The position numbers and the translations under genes are program-made. Of a DNA stretch of 64,000 nt, positions 1 through 8,344 are shown piece after piece. Numbering within the stretch: position 1 is the first letter of the stretch; the number at the start of each line of letters is the position of its first letter. Source of the stretch: RGIG3701 sp031553595 (GTDB lineage: Bacteria; Planctomycetota; Planctomycetia; Pirellulales; Thermoguttaceae). The stretch covers positions 17,026 to 81,025 of the forward strand of contig JAVBLI010000025.1 of the NCBI GenBank assembly GCA_031553595.1. The letters are read 5' to 3'. The notes beneath the pieces are model-generated. The model worked only from the letters and a program-made list of their open reading frames with translations. It was not told where the DNA came from and made no database searches.

Positions 1-2
1 TC

Positions 3-197
3 GACCGCGTGCTGCCGAAGATGGAAATCGGCGATTACGTGGCGATTCATGATGCCGGCGCGCACGGGTACGCCATGGGATTTCAGTATAACGGCAAGCT
101 CCGCTGCGCCGAATTGCTGCTGGCGGAAGACGGCACGGTGCGGATGATCCGTCGGGCCGAAACGCCGGAGGATTATTTCGCGACGCTCGATTTTTAG
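3..197 (+). CDS. lysA: Diaminopimelate decarboxylase, C-terminal fragment
   Basis: The last 64 residues of a gene that enters from the left edge. The segment with GDYVAIHDAGAHGY followed by YNGKLRCAELLL and IRRAETPEDYF matches the end of the C-terminal beta-barrel of the fold-III PLP decarboxylases that convert meso-diaminopimelate to L-lysine. The GD(Y) and DAGA(H/Y)G pattern lies next to the substrate site in LysA. The PLP-lysine and most of the enzyme lie outside the window, so a related ornithine or arginine decarboxylase cannot be fully excluded, but the spacing and the RRxET ending favour LysA. A large inverted repeat starts 23 bases after the stop. Confidence 0.8.
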   Translation, partial: DRVLPKMEIGDYVAIHDAGAHGYAMGFQYNGKLRCAELLLAEDGTVRMIRRAETPEDYFATLDF

Positions 198-220
198 AAA
201 TTTTCTCGCTTCAAATTTTT

Positions 221-323
221 TTCACCACAGAGAACACAGAGGACGCAGAGAATATGAAAATAAGGAATCGCGAGGGCGTGCCTCCCGATCTTTCTCTGTG
301 TGCTCTGTGCTCTCTGTGGTGAA
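221..323. repeat. Long inverted repeat downstream of lysA
   Basis: Two arms of about 30 nt (221-253 and 290-323) read TTCACCACAGAGAACACAGA... and its reverse complement, with three mismatches over about 30 positions and a 37-nt spacer. The transcript would form a long hairpin just after lysA. The remaining bases to 477 are AT-rich with no gene visible. Confidence 0.8.
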
Positions 324-477
324 TAAATCCCATCTCTCCCCACATTCCGGAAAGTCAAGCGATTTTTCGAAAATTCTTGAAAATTCTTTTGGAATAACAC
401 GCTGAATATCTTTTTCGCAACGTATTTTACAGTCTTCTCGCGTGACATCATTTTTTTATGGAAATCTTGCAGACCAC

Positions 478-506
478 TTGACATTTGCTTACGAATGGTA
501 TATATT
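478..506 (+). promoter_or_regulatory. Sigma-70-type promoter of the PerR-like gene, with overlapping palindrome
   Basis: TTGACA (478-483), a 17-bp spacer and TATATT (501-506) form a near-consensus promoter. The -10 box lies inside TGGTA-N5-TACCA (496-510), a symmetrical site placed where a repressor would block polymerase. The leader to the start codon is about 160 nt. Confidence 0.75.
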
Positions 507-670
507 ACCAAGTAGCAATGAATTGCAGATGGAAAAAATTCACTTTTGCAACAAAATTGCAACGAAACGAATTATTTCAGGTGCTTTTGGCAGCTCGACG
601 GGCAGGGAGGGAGAAAAAAACATACCGGCGCACCCCGGTGTTCACTTTTGGCCGAAAAGAAGGGGCGTTC

Positions 671-1144
671 ATGTTCGCGTTTGATTGGGATGAAGAAATC
701 ACGAAATTCTGCCAATTATGCAGAAAATTAGGGCTGGCGGTCACGGTTCAGCGGCGGGCGATTTTCGAGGCCCTGATGGGCTCCACCGACCATCCGTCGG
801 CGGACGGGATTTACGATAAAATCGTGCAAAAATACCCGAATATATCCCGTACCAGCGTGTATCGAATCCTGGACACCTTTTCACGGATGGGAATCGTCCG
901 CAAGGTGGATCACCCCGGGTCGGCGGCGATGTATGATGCTTACCTCCGCCCGCACCACCACGCGGTGTGCATCAGTTGCGAGACGGTCATCGACGTGCCT
1001 TTTTCGCCGGAAGATCGCGAATCGTTGGAGCGGGTGCACCGGAACATGGACGGTTTCGAGATCCGCGGCCTGATGGTAACCTTCCAGGGAATTTGCAATG
1101 ATTGCCTTCGCCGAACGCACAACAAGCACCATGTCTTGGAATAA
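671..1144 (+). CDS. perR: Fur-family regulator, PerR-like
   Basis: A 157-residue metal-dependent DNA-binding repressor. The N-terminal winged helix contains TSVYRILDTFSRMG. The C-terminal half carries the structural Zn site, Cys100/Cys103 (CISC) and Cys142/Cys145 (CNDC). By alignment from memory with Bacillus subtilis PerR (regulatory ligands H37, D85, H91, H93, D104), the equivalents here are H41, D89, H95, H97 and D108. The aspartate at the last position is the PerR-type residue; Fur usually has glutamate. An in-frame extension back to 485 exists, but the ATG at 671 follows a GAAGGGG ribosome site and gives the normal family length. The palindrome over its promoter suggests autoregulation. 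Peroxidase and rubrerythrin genes follow, fitting a peroxide sensor. A Fe- or Zn-responsive Fur cannot be excluded. Confidence 0.85.
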   Translation: MFAFDWDEEITKFCQLCRKLGLAVTVQRRAIFEALMGSTDHPSADGIYDKIVQKYPNISRTSVYRILDTFSRMGIVRKVDHPGSAAMYDAYLRPHHHAVCISCETVIDVPFSPEDRESLERVHRNMDGFEIRGLMVTFQGICNDCLRRTHNKHHVLE

Positions 1145-1632
1145 CACCGACTGTTTTGTCGATTTTCATGAAAAACCGACTTGTTTCCGCGGTGGAATTT
1201 CAAAAATACAACACCGCATTTACTGTATGTTATCCAAGTTGATAATTTTAACAATATTTTTTGAGAATAATTGCTGGAAATGTTTTTTTTGCTTTGGAAG
1301 GGGCTAGTTTTTCGATTTTGAACTTTTTAGAATAGATTTATTGCCTGCTATTTATGTCAAATTATCACCTTTTGTTGCAGGCGTTTTTTTTGTAAGTTGT
1401 ATTTGTAGTTTTTATCATTGTATTTTGATTTATTGAAGGTTTGTCGAATGTTTTTTGGATGTTTCGTGTAAGCTTGGTCTAAGTTATTCGGTATCTTACT
1501 TTTTTTCGATGCTTTTCTTATTCCAGCAATGTTACTTTTTACTGCGATGTTTCTTATTATTTATGATGTAATTTATCTTAAGTTTTTTGCGATGATTCCA
1601 ACACATTTTCGAAAACAATTTGGAGAGTTGAC
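1145..1632. other. AT-rich intergenic region without a gene
   Basis: About 490 bases, very AT-rich with many T-runs, between the regulator and the peroxidase operon. No ORF with a ribosome site, tRNA or strong inverted repeat is visible. It presumably carries the peroxidase operon promoter, but no pair of boxes stands out. Confidence 0.5.
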
Positions 1633-2982
1633 ATGGATGGAACAAGGAAGCAAAAACCACACCTGCTGCGAGGCGTGACGCTGGCCGTCGGTCTTGCAGC
1701 GGTGTGGTGCCTCCCGGCGGTGGCTGCGGATCCGATTCCGCGAGGCAATCATGGAGCCGCAACGGAGGCGTATCAGCAGCAGGTGCTGGCGAAGTTGCTG
1801 CCCGAGACGGACGTACAAGGTTATGTCCCGAAGGGCGTCGACCCGGTATACTGGCAGAAGTTGATTCCGGAAGGCAACGCCATGACGCCCGAGCGGGTGG
1901 CGCTTGGGAAGAAACTGTATTTCGATCCGAGGCTTTCGCGGGACGGCACGGTTTCGTGTGCCACGTGTCACGACACGACGCGCGGTTTCAGCGATCAGCA
2001 GCCGACCTCCGAGGGAATCGATGGCCAGTTTGGCCGACGGAATTCGCCGACGACGATGAACGTGGCCCTGCTGCACAGCATGTTCTGGGACGGCCGATCT
2101 CCGACCGTGGAGCATCAGGCGACCCAACCGATCATCAACCCGGTGGAGATGGGCATGCCGAACGACCCGGAGACGATCGTTCTGGGGATTAAGGACGACG
2201 CCGAGTATCAGGCGATGTTCCTGGCCGCTTACGGAACCGGGGTGAATTATCAGGATGCCGCCAACGCGATGGCGGCGTTCGAGCGGACGCTGTATTTCAT
2301 GGATTCTCCGTTCCGACGCTACATGAACGGGGATGAAAACGCGATCTCGGCCGACGCGAAAGAGGGCTGGAAGCTGTTTAACCGCGAGGGGCGGTGCATG
2401 ACGTGCCACACGATGAGCCCGTCGAACCCCATCGGCAGCGACAGCAAATTCCATAACATCGGCGTCGCGGCCCGCAACCAGAATTTCGCTGCGCTTGCGG
2501 CGGAAGCGAAGGAAGTCCTCCAGGAGGACAGTTCCCACGAGAAACTCGATCAACTCGCCCTGGCGTCCGATTATACGGAACTTGGCCGATTTGTCGTCAC
2601 GACGAACGTCAACGACATCGGGGCGTTTCGCACGCCGATGCTGTTGAACGTGGGCGTCACGGGCCCGTACATGCACGACGGCTCGCTGGTAACGCTCTGG
2701 GACGTGCTCGACCATTATAATAAAGGCGGCAGGCCGAACCTGTATCTCGACGGGGGAATCGAGCCGCTGCACCTCAGCGAAACGCAGATCAACCAGATCG
2801 TGGCGTTCCTTTTCAGCCTGACGGATGTGCGTTTCGCCGCTGAAAACGAGAAGAATTTCCAGCAGCAGAAAGCTCAGGCCGCGAAAGTCCGGCCGGAGCG
2901 CGACCGCGAGGTGGCGGATCGGGAAGTGCTGAGTTTTGAAAAATTCCAGGGCGGCACGCCGGTGAAAGGAGACGCGAAATGA
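1633..2982 (+). CDS. Di-heme cytochrome c peroxidase / MauG family protein
   Basis: An exported 449-residue protein. A signal peptide (about residues 1-32, ending AVAA) is followed by a peroxidase fold with two c-heme sites: CATCH at 109-113, in the usual setting LSRDGTVSCATCHD, and CMTCH at 255-259. The family segments ALGKKLYFDPRLS and GAFRTPMLLNVGVTGPYMHD are present. The family reduces H2O2 to water in the periplasm using electrons from small cytochromes; MauG-like members oxidise other substrates, and sequence alone does not settle which applies. The start ATG follows GGAGAG. The stop overlaps the next gene's start (ATGA), so the peroxidase and phosphoesterase are translationally coupled. 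The mono-heme cytochrome two genes on is a plausible electron donor. Confidence 0.9.
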   Translation: MDGTRKQKPHLLRGVTLAVGLAAVWCLPAVAADPIPRGNHGAATEAYQQQVLAKLLPETDVQGYVPKGVDPVYWQKLIPEGNAMTPERVALGKKLYFDPRLSRDGTVSCATCHDTTRGFSDQQPTSEGIDGQFGRRNSPTTMNVALLHSMFWDGRSPTVEHQATQPIINPVEMGMPNDPETIVLGIKDDAEYQAMFLAAYGTGVNYQDAANAMAAFERTLYFMDSPFRRYMNGDENAISADAKEGWKLFNREGRCMTCHTMSPSNPIGSDSKFHNIGVAARNQNFAALAAEAKEVLQEDSSHEKLDQLALASDYTELGRFVVTTNVNDIGAFRTPMLLNVGVTGPYMHDGSLVTLWDVLDHYNKGGRPNLYLDGGIEPLHLSETQINQIVAFLFSLTDVRFAAENEKNFQQQKAQAAKVRPERDREVADREVLSFEKFQGGTPVKGDAK

Positions 2983-4115
2983 AGACCCGATATCAGCGAG
3001 AGAATCTCGAAACGCGCGTGGACAACCAGCGGAAGGCGTTTTACGACGGGCTGGTGAATATGGATCGGCGCAGCTTTTTGCGGGTGACGGCGGCGGCGAC
3101 GGTCGCGGCTGCCGGGGCCGGCATGCTGGGCCAGACCCACACGTTCCAGCCGATTAACATCGCGCTGGGCGACGACGAGGCAGGGAAGCCCGGCGGCTTC
3201 AAAATCGCGTATATTTCCGACTCGCATCTTTATGTGAAGTCGAAAAACGACCGATTCGCCAACGCCCTGATGCGGGCCGTGCAGGACGTCAACGCGATGC
3301 CGACGCCTCCGGATTTCGTCTTTTACGGCGGCGACCTCGCCCAGCTCGGCCAGCCCGAAGAGCTGCAACTGGGCTACGAAATCCTCAAGGAGCTGAAGTA
3401 TCCCCTGAAAATCATGGTCGGCGAGCACGACTGGTATTTCGACCTGGGCGAAAAATGGCGGGAGCTCTTCGGCAGTCCGAACTGGAGTTTCGACCACAAG
3501 GGCGTGCATTTCGTGTGCCTGATGAGCGTCCACGAGGAAGACTTCTGGACCGAGCGAGGCCTGACGCCCATCCAGCGGATGAAGACCGTCGCGGGTCTGG
3601 ACAATCAGGGGCAGCGTTCCTTTTTTGTAGGCGACGAGCAATGCGCGTGGCTCAAGGACGACCTGGCCAAGTACGGCGACGATCACCCGGTGGTGGTGTT
3701 TTCGCACTCCCCACTTTATCAGCTGTATAAGAACTGGAATTTCTGGACGGCCGACGCCGACGACGTGCAGGGCATCCTCAAGCGTTTCCAGAAGATTACC
3801 GTCATCCACGGCCACACCCACCAGGTGTTGACCAATCGGATCGGCAATATCCACTTCCACGGCCTGCTGTCCACCGCCTGGCCCTGGCCCTACGCCCCGC
3901 AAGGCACGCCGGAACTGACGGTGCCCATGAACCGGGCCGACCCGTTCAACTCCGCCGACGCGTGCGGCGACGGACGCATTATGGTCTCCGCCGACGGAAT
4001 GGTCGACAAAATTTACGACTTTTGGAACCGCAAACCGATGCTGGTTTCCGCGGCGTACCTCAACAGCGGCGGCAAAGAACAGCGCCCGGCCAGTGCGAAC
4101 CTTCCGCCGTACTGA
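2979..4115 (+). CDS. Tat-exported calcineurin-like metallophosphoesterase
   Basis: A 378-residue protein with a Tat signal after an unusually long n-region: RRSFLRV at 30-36, then an Ala-rich hydrophobic stretch. The metallophosphoesterase blocks are all visible: D81-x-H83, GGD119, GEH-D (148-151), SH243 and GHTH (278-281). The third block is normally GNH(E/D), so the metal-bridging Asn is replaced by Glu149, which may change metal choice or activity. The substrate is unknown. The gene sits inside a cytochrome operon (4-bp overlap upstream, 31 bp to the next gene), so it probably acts in the periplasm with the peroxidase; whether it hydrolyses a phosphoester there is inference. Confidence 0.85.
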   Translation: MKTRYQRENLETRVDNQRKAFYDGLVNMDRRSFLRVTAAATVAAAGAGMLGQTHTFQPINIALGDDEAGKPGGFKIAYISDSHLYVKSKNDRFANALMRAVQDVNAMPTPPDFVFYGGDLAQLGQPEELQLGYEILKELKYPLKIMVGEHDWYFDLGEKWRELFGSPNWSFDHKGVHFVCLMSVHEEDFWTERGLTPIQRMKTVAGLDNQGQRSFFVGDEQCAWLKDDLAKYGDDHPVVVFSHSPLYQLYKNWNFWTADADDVQGILKRFQKITVIHGHTHQVLTNRIGNIHFHGLLSTAWPWPYAPQGTPELTVPMNRADPFNSADACGDGRIMVSADGMVDKIYDFWNRKPMLVSAAYLNSGGKEQRPASANLPPY

Positions 4116-4146
4116 AAACGACTCATTAAGCATAAGGAACGATTCC

Positions 4147-4833
4147 ATGAAACATACCAAACTACTCCTTTTCGGCCTGCTATGCACGCTGCTGGGCGGC
4201 TTTTTCGCCGTCACCGCGCAGGATATGTTCGCGCAGCGGGCCGCGGCGCGTCCGAGAACGGCCCCTGTGGCGCCAGCTGCGCCTAAAGTGACGGCACCGG
4301 CGGTGGCTAAAACGGCGCCAGCGCATGCGGAAGAATCCGCTTCCGTCAAGGAATTCCCCGGCGCAAGCGACCAGTGGCGGAGTTCCGACTCCACCGCGTG
4401 GATGGATGCCGAGCGGATGGCCCACAAAATCAAGCCGCACTTTAACAACCGTGCCATCCTCAAGGGCGACCAGAAGGAAGGCCACACGTATGGCAATTAC
4501 ACAGAAGCCGATCTCGTCCTCTGGCAGCAGGAGACCGAGCGGCTGGTGCTGGAAGGCTCCCGGATTTTCCACAGCGACGAGCTGCTGGGATCCACCAACG
4601 GCGTCTCCTGCGACATGTGCCACCCCGACGGTGAAGGCACGCACGCCGAGACGTACCCGAAATATCAGGTTCAGCTCGGCCGCGCGGCCCTTATGCAGGA
4701 CATGATGAACTGGTGCCTGGAGAACCCGTGCCGTGGCGAGCCCATGAGCAACGACGATCCGCGGATGCGGGCCATGGAGGCGTACCTCTGGGCCCAGGCG
4801 TCCGGCAAAGTCCTGAAATACGGCAAACACTAA
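4147..4833 (+). CDS. Exported mono-heme c-type cytochrome
   Basis: A 228-residue protein with an N-terminal signal peptide, an Ala/Pro-rich linker (about 30-65) and a single heme-binding CDMCH at 155-159. Around the heme, SDELLGSTNGVSCDMCHPDG and the following WCLENPCRG resemble the SoxA/TsdA-like group of c-type cytochromes. The start at 4147 has AAGGAAC upstream; an in-frame start at 4093 would run back into the preceding gene and lose the signal peptide. It is the third gene of the peroxidase operon and is best read as its electron-transfer partner. A sulfur-oxidation role is possible from the family resemblance, but no other sox genes are nearby. Confidence 0.8.
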   Translation: MKHTKLLLFGLLCTLLGGFFAVTAQDMFAQRAAARPRTAPVAPAAPKVTAPAVAKTAPAHAEESASVKEFPGASDQWRSSDSTAWMDAERMAHKIKPHFNNRAILKGDQKEGHTYGNYTEADLVLWQQETERLVLEGSRIFHSDELLGSTNGVSCDMCHPDGEGTHAETYPKYQVQLGRAALMQDMMNWCLENPCRGEPMSNDDPRMRAMEAYLWAQASGKVLKYGKH

Positions 4834-4945
4834 AACGTACAAACCCCAAACCTCAATTCCTACACCCCCGGGCTGCAAGTGTGGTTTGCAGGTCACCCTG
4901 ACAACCCCCTGCATTCGCAACGCTTGCAGCCTCATTTTGAACAAC

Positions 4946-5015
4946 AAGCGCCTTCGGGCGTTTACATAATCGAGCCGGCACGACCGCCGGTGTGAATTAA
5001 AAATGAACTTTTCAT
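4946..5015 (+). promoter_or_regulatory. Hairpin and small palindrome upstream of rubrerythrin
   Basis: A UUCG-tetraloop hairpin (CGCC-TTCG-GGCG, extended to a 7-bp stem) lies at 4946-4963 and may end the cytochrome operon transcript. ATGAA-CTT-TTCAT at 5003-5015 is a perfect 5-3-5 palindrome just before the ribosome site of rubrerythrin and could be an operator. No strong -35/-10 pair was found between them. Confidence 0.4.
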
Positions 5016-5030
5016 GAAAGGAAACGAATC

Positions 5031-5606
5031 ATGTCATGTGGTTGCAACTGTGGCGATAAAGCCGACCCCCGGGCGAAAGTGCTCGCCGATCTCCAGTACG
5101 CGTTTAACGGCGAATCCAACGCCAGTGCGAAATACGCGGTTTACAGCAAAAAAGCGAAAGAAGACGGTTACCTTGCAGCGGCGGCGCTGTTCGCGGCGGC
5201 GTCGCATGCCGAGTCGATTCACGCCAAGCGTCACGCGGCGGTGCTGAAAGCGGCGGGCGTTGAGGCGAAAGCAAAGATCGGCACGTATGTCGGCAAGGAA
5301 ATCGTCGAGATGCTCAAAGACGCCATTGCCGGCGAGACCGAAGAATTCACGAGCATGTACCCCGGCTTCATTCAGGATGCCCAGGTGTGCGATTACAAGC
5401 AGGCGATCACTTCCTTCGAGGGCGCGATGGAAGCGGAAAAAGTGCATGCGAAGTTGTACACCGAGGCGCTGAATAATCTGGAAGCGTGGAAAGCCGACCG
5501 CTCCTTTTTCGTGTGCCCCGTCTGTGGCTGGACCGAAGAAGACCACGCCCCGGAAAAATGCCCCTTGTGTGGCGTGCCGGCCTCCAAATTCGAAGAATTC
5601 AAATGA
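5031..5606 (+). CDS. rbr: Rubrerythrin
   Basis: A 191-residue non-heme di-iron peroxidase that reduces H2O2 in the cytoplasm of anaerobes and microaerophiles. The four-helix ferritin-like domain carries the di-iron ligands in FNGES, AESIH, GETEEF and AEKVH. A C-terminal rubredoxin-like knuckle has CPVCG and CPLCG separated by about 15 residues. The extra Cys-rich N-terminus (CGCNCG) is unusual. ATG at 5031 is preceded by AAAGGAAAC. It is transcribed alone, ending in a clear terminator. Proximity to the PerR-like regulator and the di-heme peroxidase makes it a likely member of the same peroxide response. Confidence 0.93.
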   Translation: MSCGCNCGDKADPRAKVLADLQYAFNGESNASAKYAVYSKKAKEDGYLAAAALFAAASHAESIHAKRHAAVLKAAGVEAKAKIGTYVGKEIVEMLKDAIAGETEEFTSMYPGFIQDAQVCDYKQAITSFEGAMEAEKVHAKLYTEALNNLEAWKADRSFFVCPVCGWTEEDHAPEKCPLCGVPASKFEEFK

Positions 5607-5630
5607 CCTTCTCTCTCGCGTAAGTCATTC

Positions 5631-5661
5631 CGCCCGTTCTTTTTAGAGCGGGCGTTTTTTT
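5631..5661 (+). terminator. Rho-independent terminator of rubrerythrin
   Basis: A 10-bp stem (CGCCCGTTCT / AGAGCGGGCG, one wobble), a TTTT loop and a run of seven T. Confidence 0.92.
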
Positions 5662-5688
5662 ATGCGCGGCGCCGAACAGATGTCTATA

Positions 5689-5796
5689 AAAACAGCAGCC
5701 GGGAATGGAGCGAAGCGGAATGACCGGATAAGCACCGCTAAATCATTTTCCACTCCAATCCGGTCATTTCGCTGCGCTTCATTTCCGGCTGTTATT
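5689..5796. repeat. Palindromic element, copy 1 (AATGA type)
   Basis: A copy of the dispersed palindrome with core AACAGCAGCCGGGA on the left and a mirrored, slightly degraded right end. The inner stem contains the GAATGACCGGAT variant. It lies between two convergent genes, 26 bases from the end of the GH13 gene. Confidence 0.9.
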
Positions 5797-5822
5797 TCCA
5801 TCATCACATGTTATTTTTCGTT

Positions 5823-8072
5823 TCACGCATACCGCTGGAGGATACGCAGCGTGTTGGCAGGGAGGATGACCGTGATCGTTCCGACTTCCGACTCCAGCCG
5901 CTGGGCCGCGGGGACAGCTTCGGTCTGGCCGCCGTAAATCGAGAGATCGCTGTCGAGGATAATCTGCCATTTTCCCGCCTCGATGGAGGGGTGGTTGAAA
6001 TCGTAGCCGACGTCGAAGGGGTGATTGTTCAGCGACGCGACGACGATCAGCTCCTCCATTTTCGTGGTGCGGCGGAAGGCCAGCACGCGGTTGGCGTCGT
6101 TGACGTGCAGGATTTCGAGCGTCCCCAGCCGCAGGGCCACGTGGTCGGAGCGAAGGCGGATGGCGTCTTTGTAAAATTCGAAAATTTCTTTGCCCGTGGT
6201 TTCGCGGCAGGCGAGAATATCTTCGCGGTAGGCAAGCACTTTGTCGTAGTAGAAATCGTTGACGAATCCGACTTCCTCGCCGAAGAGGAACATGGGCGAG
6301 CCGGGCGAGGCGATGGCCAGGCCGAAGGCGACGCGGGCGCGGGCCTCGGCGATCGGGCGTTCTTTGGCGTCGGGGATGCCGGCGACGGCCAGCGTCAGCG
6401 TGCGGTGGCTGCGTTTATGCGGATCGGGATCGTCGCGGCCGGAATTTCCCGCCTCGTCGTGCGAAATGTGATACACGATTTTCTGCGGCGATGCGATTTG
6501 AAGCGCCTTCGCGAACATGCTCATCGCCAGCGGCCCGTCTCCCCCGTAACCCGCCGTGGGCAGCAACTTGGCGTAATTCGAGCCGTAATTCGCCCCGCAT
6601 AAATGATGGTGAAAATCGGCGTACCAGATCGCGTCGAACCCCAGGCCGCCTTCAGCCACGGGCTGAGTGACGGCGTCCCAGTTGGAGTGGTCTTCGGCGA
6701 TGAGCATCACCTGCGGCTTCATCGCTTTGAGCGTCCGCGTCCATTTTCGCAGGAAATCGCATCCGGCTTCATTCGCGTCGGGCATCGGCGAACCGTCGGC
6801 GTGCAGCACGTTATACTGGTGGATGGAGGTCGTCTGGTCGGCCCGAAAACCGTCCACATGAAACCCCTTCAGCAGCAGCACGGCACTGAGCATAAACATG
6901 CCCCCCACGTACGGGCTGTCGTAGCGAGGCGCGAAACCTGTCGAAAGGTTGTCGAGGTACCCGCCCGTACCCGCGAAGGTTTTGGCGTAATCCCCCGGCT
7001 TGCCGTGATACCAGTAATAGAAGTTTTTGTCGTGGGCATCGGAGTCGAACAGCCACTCGGCTCGCTCGGCATCATGGGCGAAATGGTTGTACACCACGTC
7101 GAAAATCACGGCGATTCCCCGCCGGTGACACGCCTTGACAAATTCCTTGAATTTGTCGCGACCGCCGCCGCTGAACTCGATCGCGAAGAAGTGGGAGGTC
7201 GAGTAGCCCCAGGTTTCGGATTTGCCGCCATACTCCGACATGGGCAGAAACTCGACGGCGTTGACACCCATCTCCACGAGATGATCCAGTAGCGCGATCG
7301 CGTCGTCCAGTGTCCCCACGCCGGTGTGTCCGAACCCCAGCGACGCGGTGTGAAGCTGGTAAATGATCAGATCTTCCGTGCGGCACGGGACGTTATTACC
7401 CTCGACGAATTCGTCGCGCCAGAAATCGTCCTGTGGGAGATACTGCGTCGCCGGGAAGTAGCGGGCGGCAGTGCCGTGGAGCTTTTCCTCGGCCGCGAAA
7501 TCGATAACGGTTTCCGGGTCGGTGATCAGGGAGCTGCTTTTCGTGCCGGCCAGATTCGAGATGGGGCCCTCGTAATGGGCGCCTTTCGGGTCGAAATCGC
7601 CGCCGCCGAGCTGGCCGCGGGAGTAGATGTCGGAGCGGTAGGCCGTGGTGCCGTCGTCTTTCGTCACACGCAGCATGTACGGCATGTCGACCCAGTCGGC
7701 AAAATTCGCCAGACGCGGGTCATCCGGTTTGCTGAACCAGCAGCCGCTGGCGTCGCGCTGCAACTCCAGCACCGGCTTCGCGGGGTCGATTCCGAAACCG
7801 TCGTCGGCGACGTACGCCCCGTAAACGTCCGCCATCGGCACCGGATTCTCCCGCGTGATCGGCTTTCGGCCCGGGTCTTTGCCGTTCCACAGCAGCGGAA
7901 ATACCACCTCCACTTTCCGCGCGTTGGGCGAATAAACCCCGAACCGCAGCCGCGGCGGGCCGTCCGGCCGATACACCTTCTGCGCCCCCAGCATGAACGG
8001 CAGTACGCGGAGCATCTCCTCCATTTCGGGGCGGATATGCCAGTACGGATACATTTCGGACAGGGACGCCAT
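5823..8072 (-). CDS. GH13 alpha-glucan enzyme, branching-enzyme-like
   Basis: A 749-residue cytoplasmic protein with no signal peptide. An N-terminal beta-sandwich (about 30-200, CBM48-like) precedes a GH13 barrel. Conserved regions: DVVYNH at 325-330, GFRAD with nucleophile D412, LIAED with acid/base E460, and HDE with D539. A C-terminal beta domain follows. This arrangement is that of 1,4-alpha-glucan branching enzymes and relatives acting on glycogen; without a search, a maltosyl-transfer or debranching role cannot be ruled out. GAGGTG precedes the ATG and a promoter lies about 50 bases upstream. It is a single-gene unit with palindromic elements on both sides. Confidence 0.85.
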   Translation of the reverse strand: MASLSEMYPYWHIRPEMEEMLRVLPFMLGAQKVYRPDGPPRLRFGVYSPNARKVEVVFPLLWNGKDPGRKPITRENPVPMADVYGAYVADDGFGIDPAKPVLELQRDASGCWFSKPDDPRLANFADWVDMPYMLRVTKDDGTTAYRSDIYSRGQLGGGDFDPKGAHYEGPISNLAGTKSSSLITDPETVIDFAAEEKLHGTAARYFPATQYLPQDDFWRDEFVEGNNVPCRTEDLIIYQLHTASLGFGHTGVGTLDDAIALLDHLVEMGVNAVEFLPMSEYGGKSETWGYSTSHFFAIEFSGGGRDKFKEFVKACHRRGIAVIFDVVYNHFAHDAERAEWLFDSDAHDKNFYYWYHGKPGDYAKTFAGTGGYLDNLSTGFAPRYDSPYVGGMFMLSAVLLLKGFHVDGFRADQTTSIHQYNVLHADGSPMPDANEAGCDFLRKWTRTLKAMKPQVMLIAEDHSNWDAVTQPVAEGGLGFDAIWYADFHHHLCGANYGSNYAKLLPTAGYGGDGPLAMSMFAKALQIASPQKIVYHISHDEAGNSGRDDPDPHKRSHRTLTLAVAGIPDAKERPIAEARARVAFGLAIASPGSPMFLFGEEVGFVNDFYYDKVLAYREDILACRETTGKEIFEFYKDAIRLRSDHVALRLGTLEILHVNDANRVLAFRRTTKMEELIVVASLNNHPFDVGYDFNHPSIEAGKWQIILDSDLSIYGGQTEAVPAAQRLESEVGTITVILPANTLRILQRYA

Positions 8073-8120
8073 GGGACACCTCGCATGATGAAAACGGCTG
8101 GAAAATGACGCGATATCCTT

Positions 8121-8149
8121 ATTATGCGGAAAAACGGGTATATTTTCAA
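8121..8149 (-). promoter_or_regulatory. Promoter of the GH13 gene
   Basis: Minus strand TTGAAA (8149-8144), a 17-bp spacer and CATAAT (8126-8121). Confidence 0.7.
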
Positions 8150-8206
8150 GTGGGAGAGACGGACGGCGGGATTTTTTTGCGGCGCCGTTTCAAAATTTCG
8201 CTGGAC

Positions 8207-8317
8207 AAAACAGCAGCCGGGAATGCAGTGACGCGCAGAGACCGGATAATCGTGGGGACCGATTCGGCGATTCCTGTTCGGTCTCTGCGCTAACGCTCCG
8301 CTCCCGGCTACTGTTTC
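8207..8317. repeat. Palindromic element, copy 2
   Basis: Core palindrome between the GH13 gene and the membrane binding-protein gene. Its right flank (8318-8347) resembles the terminal sequence of the complete copy at 26193. The TAG stop of the gene at 8345-9883 falls inside this flank. Confidence 0.88.
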
Positions 8318-8344
8318 CGGGCGTTTACATCATTGAAATATCAT

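Noticed and set aside
2874..4496. 540-residue ORF on the minus strand opposite the metallophosphoesterase and cytochrome
   Set aside because: It is a shadow of strongly supported plus-strand genes in G+C-rich sequence, with no motif or ribosome site.
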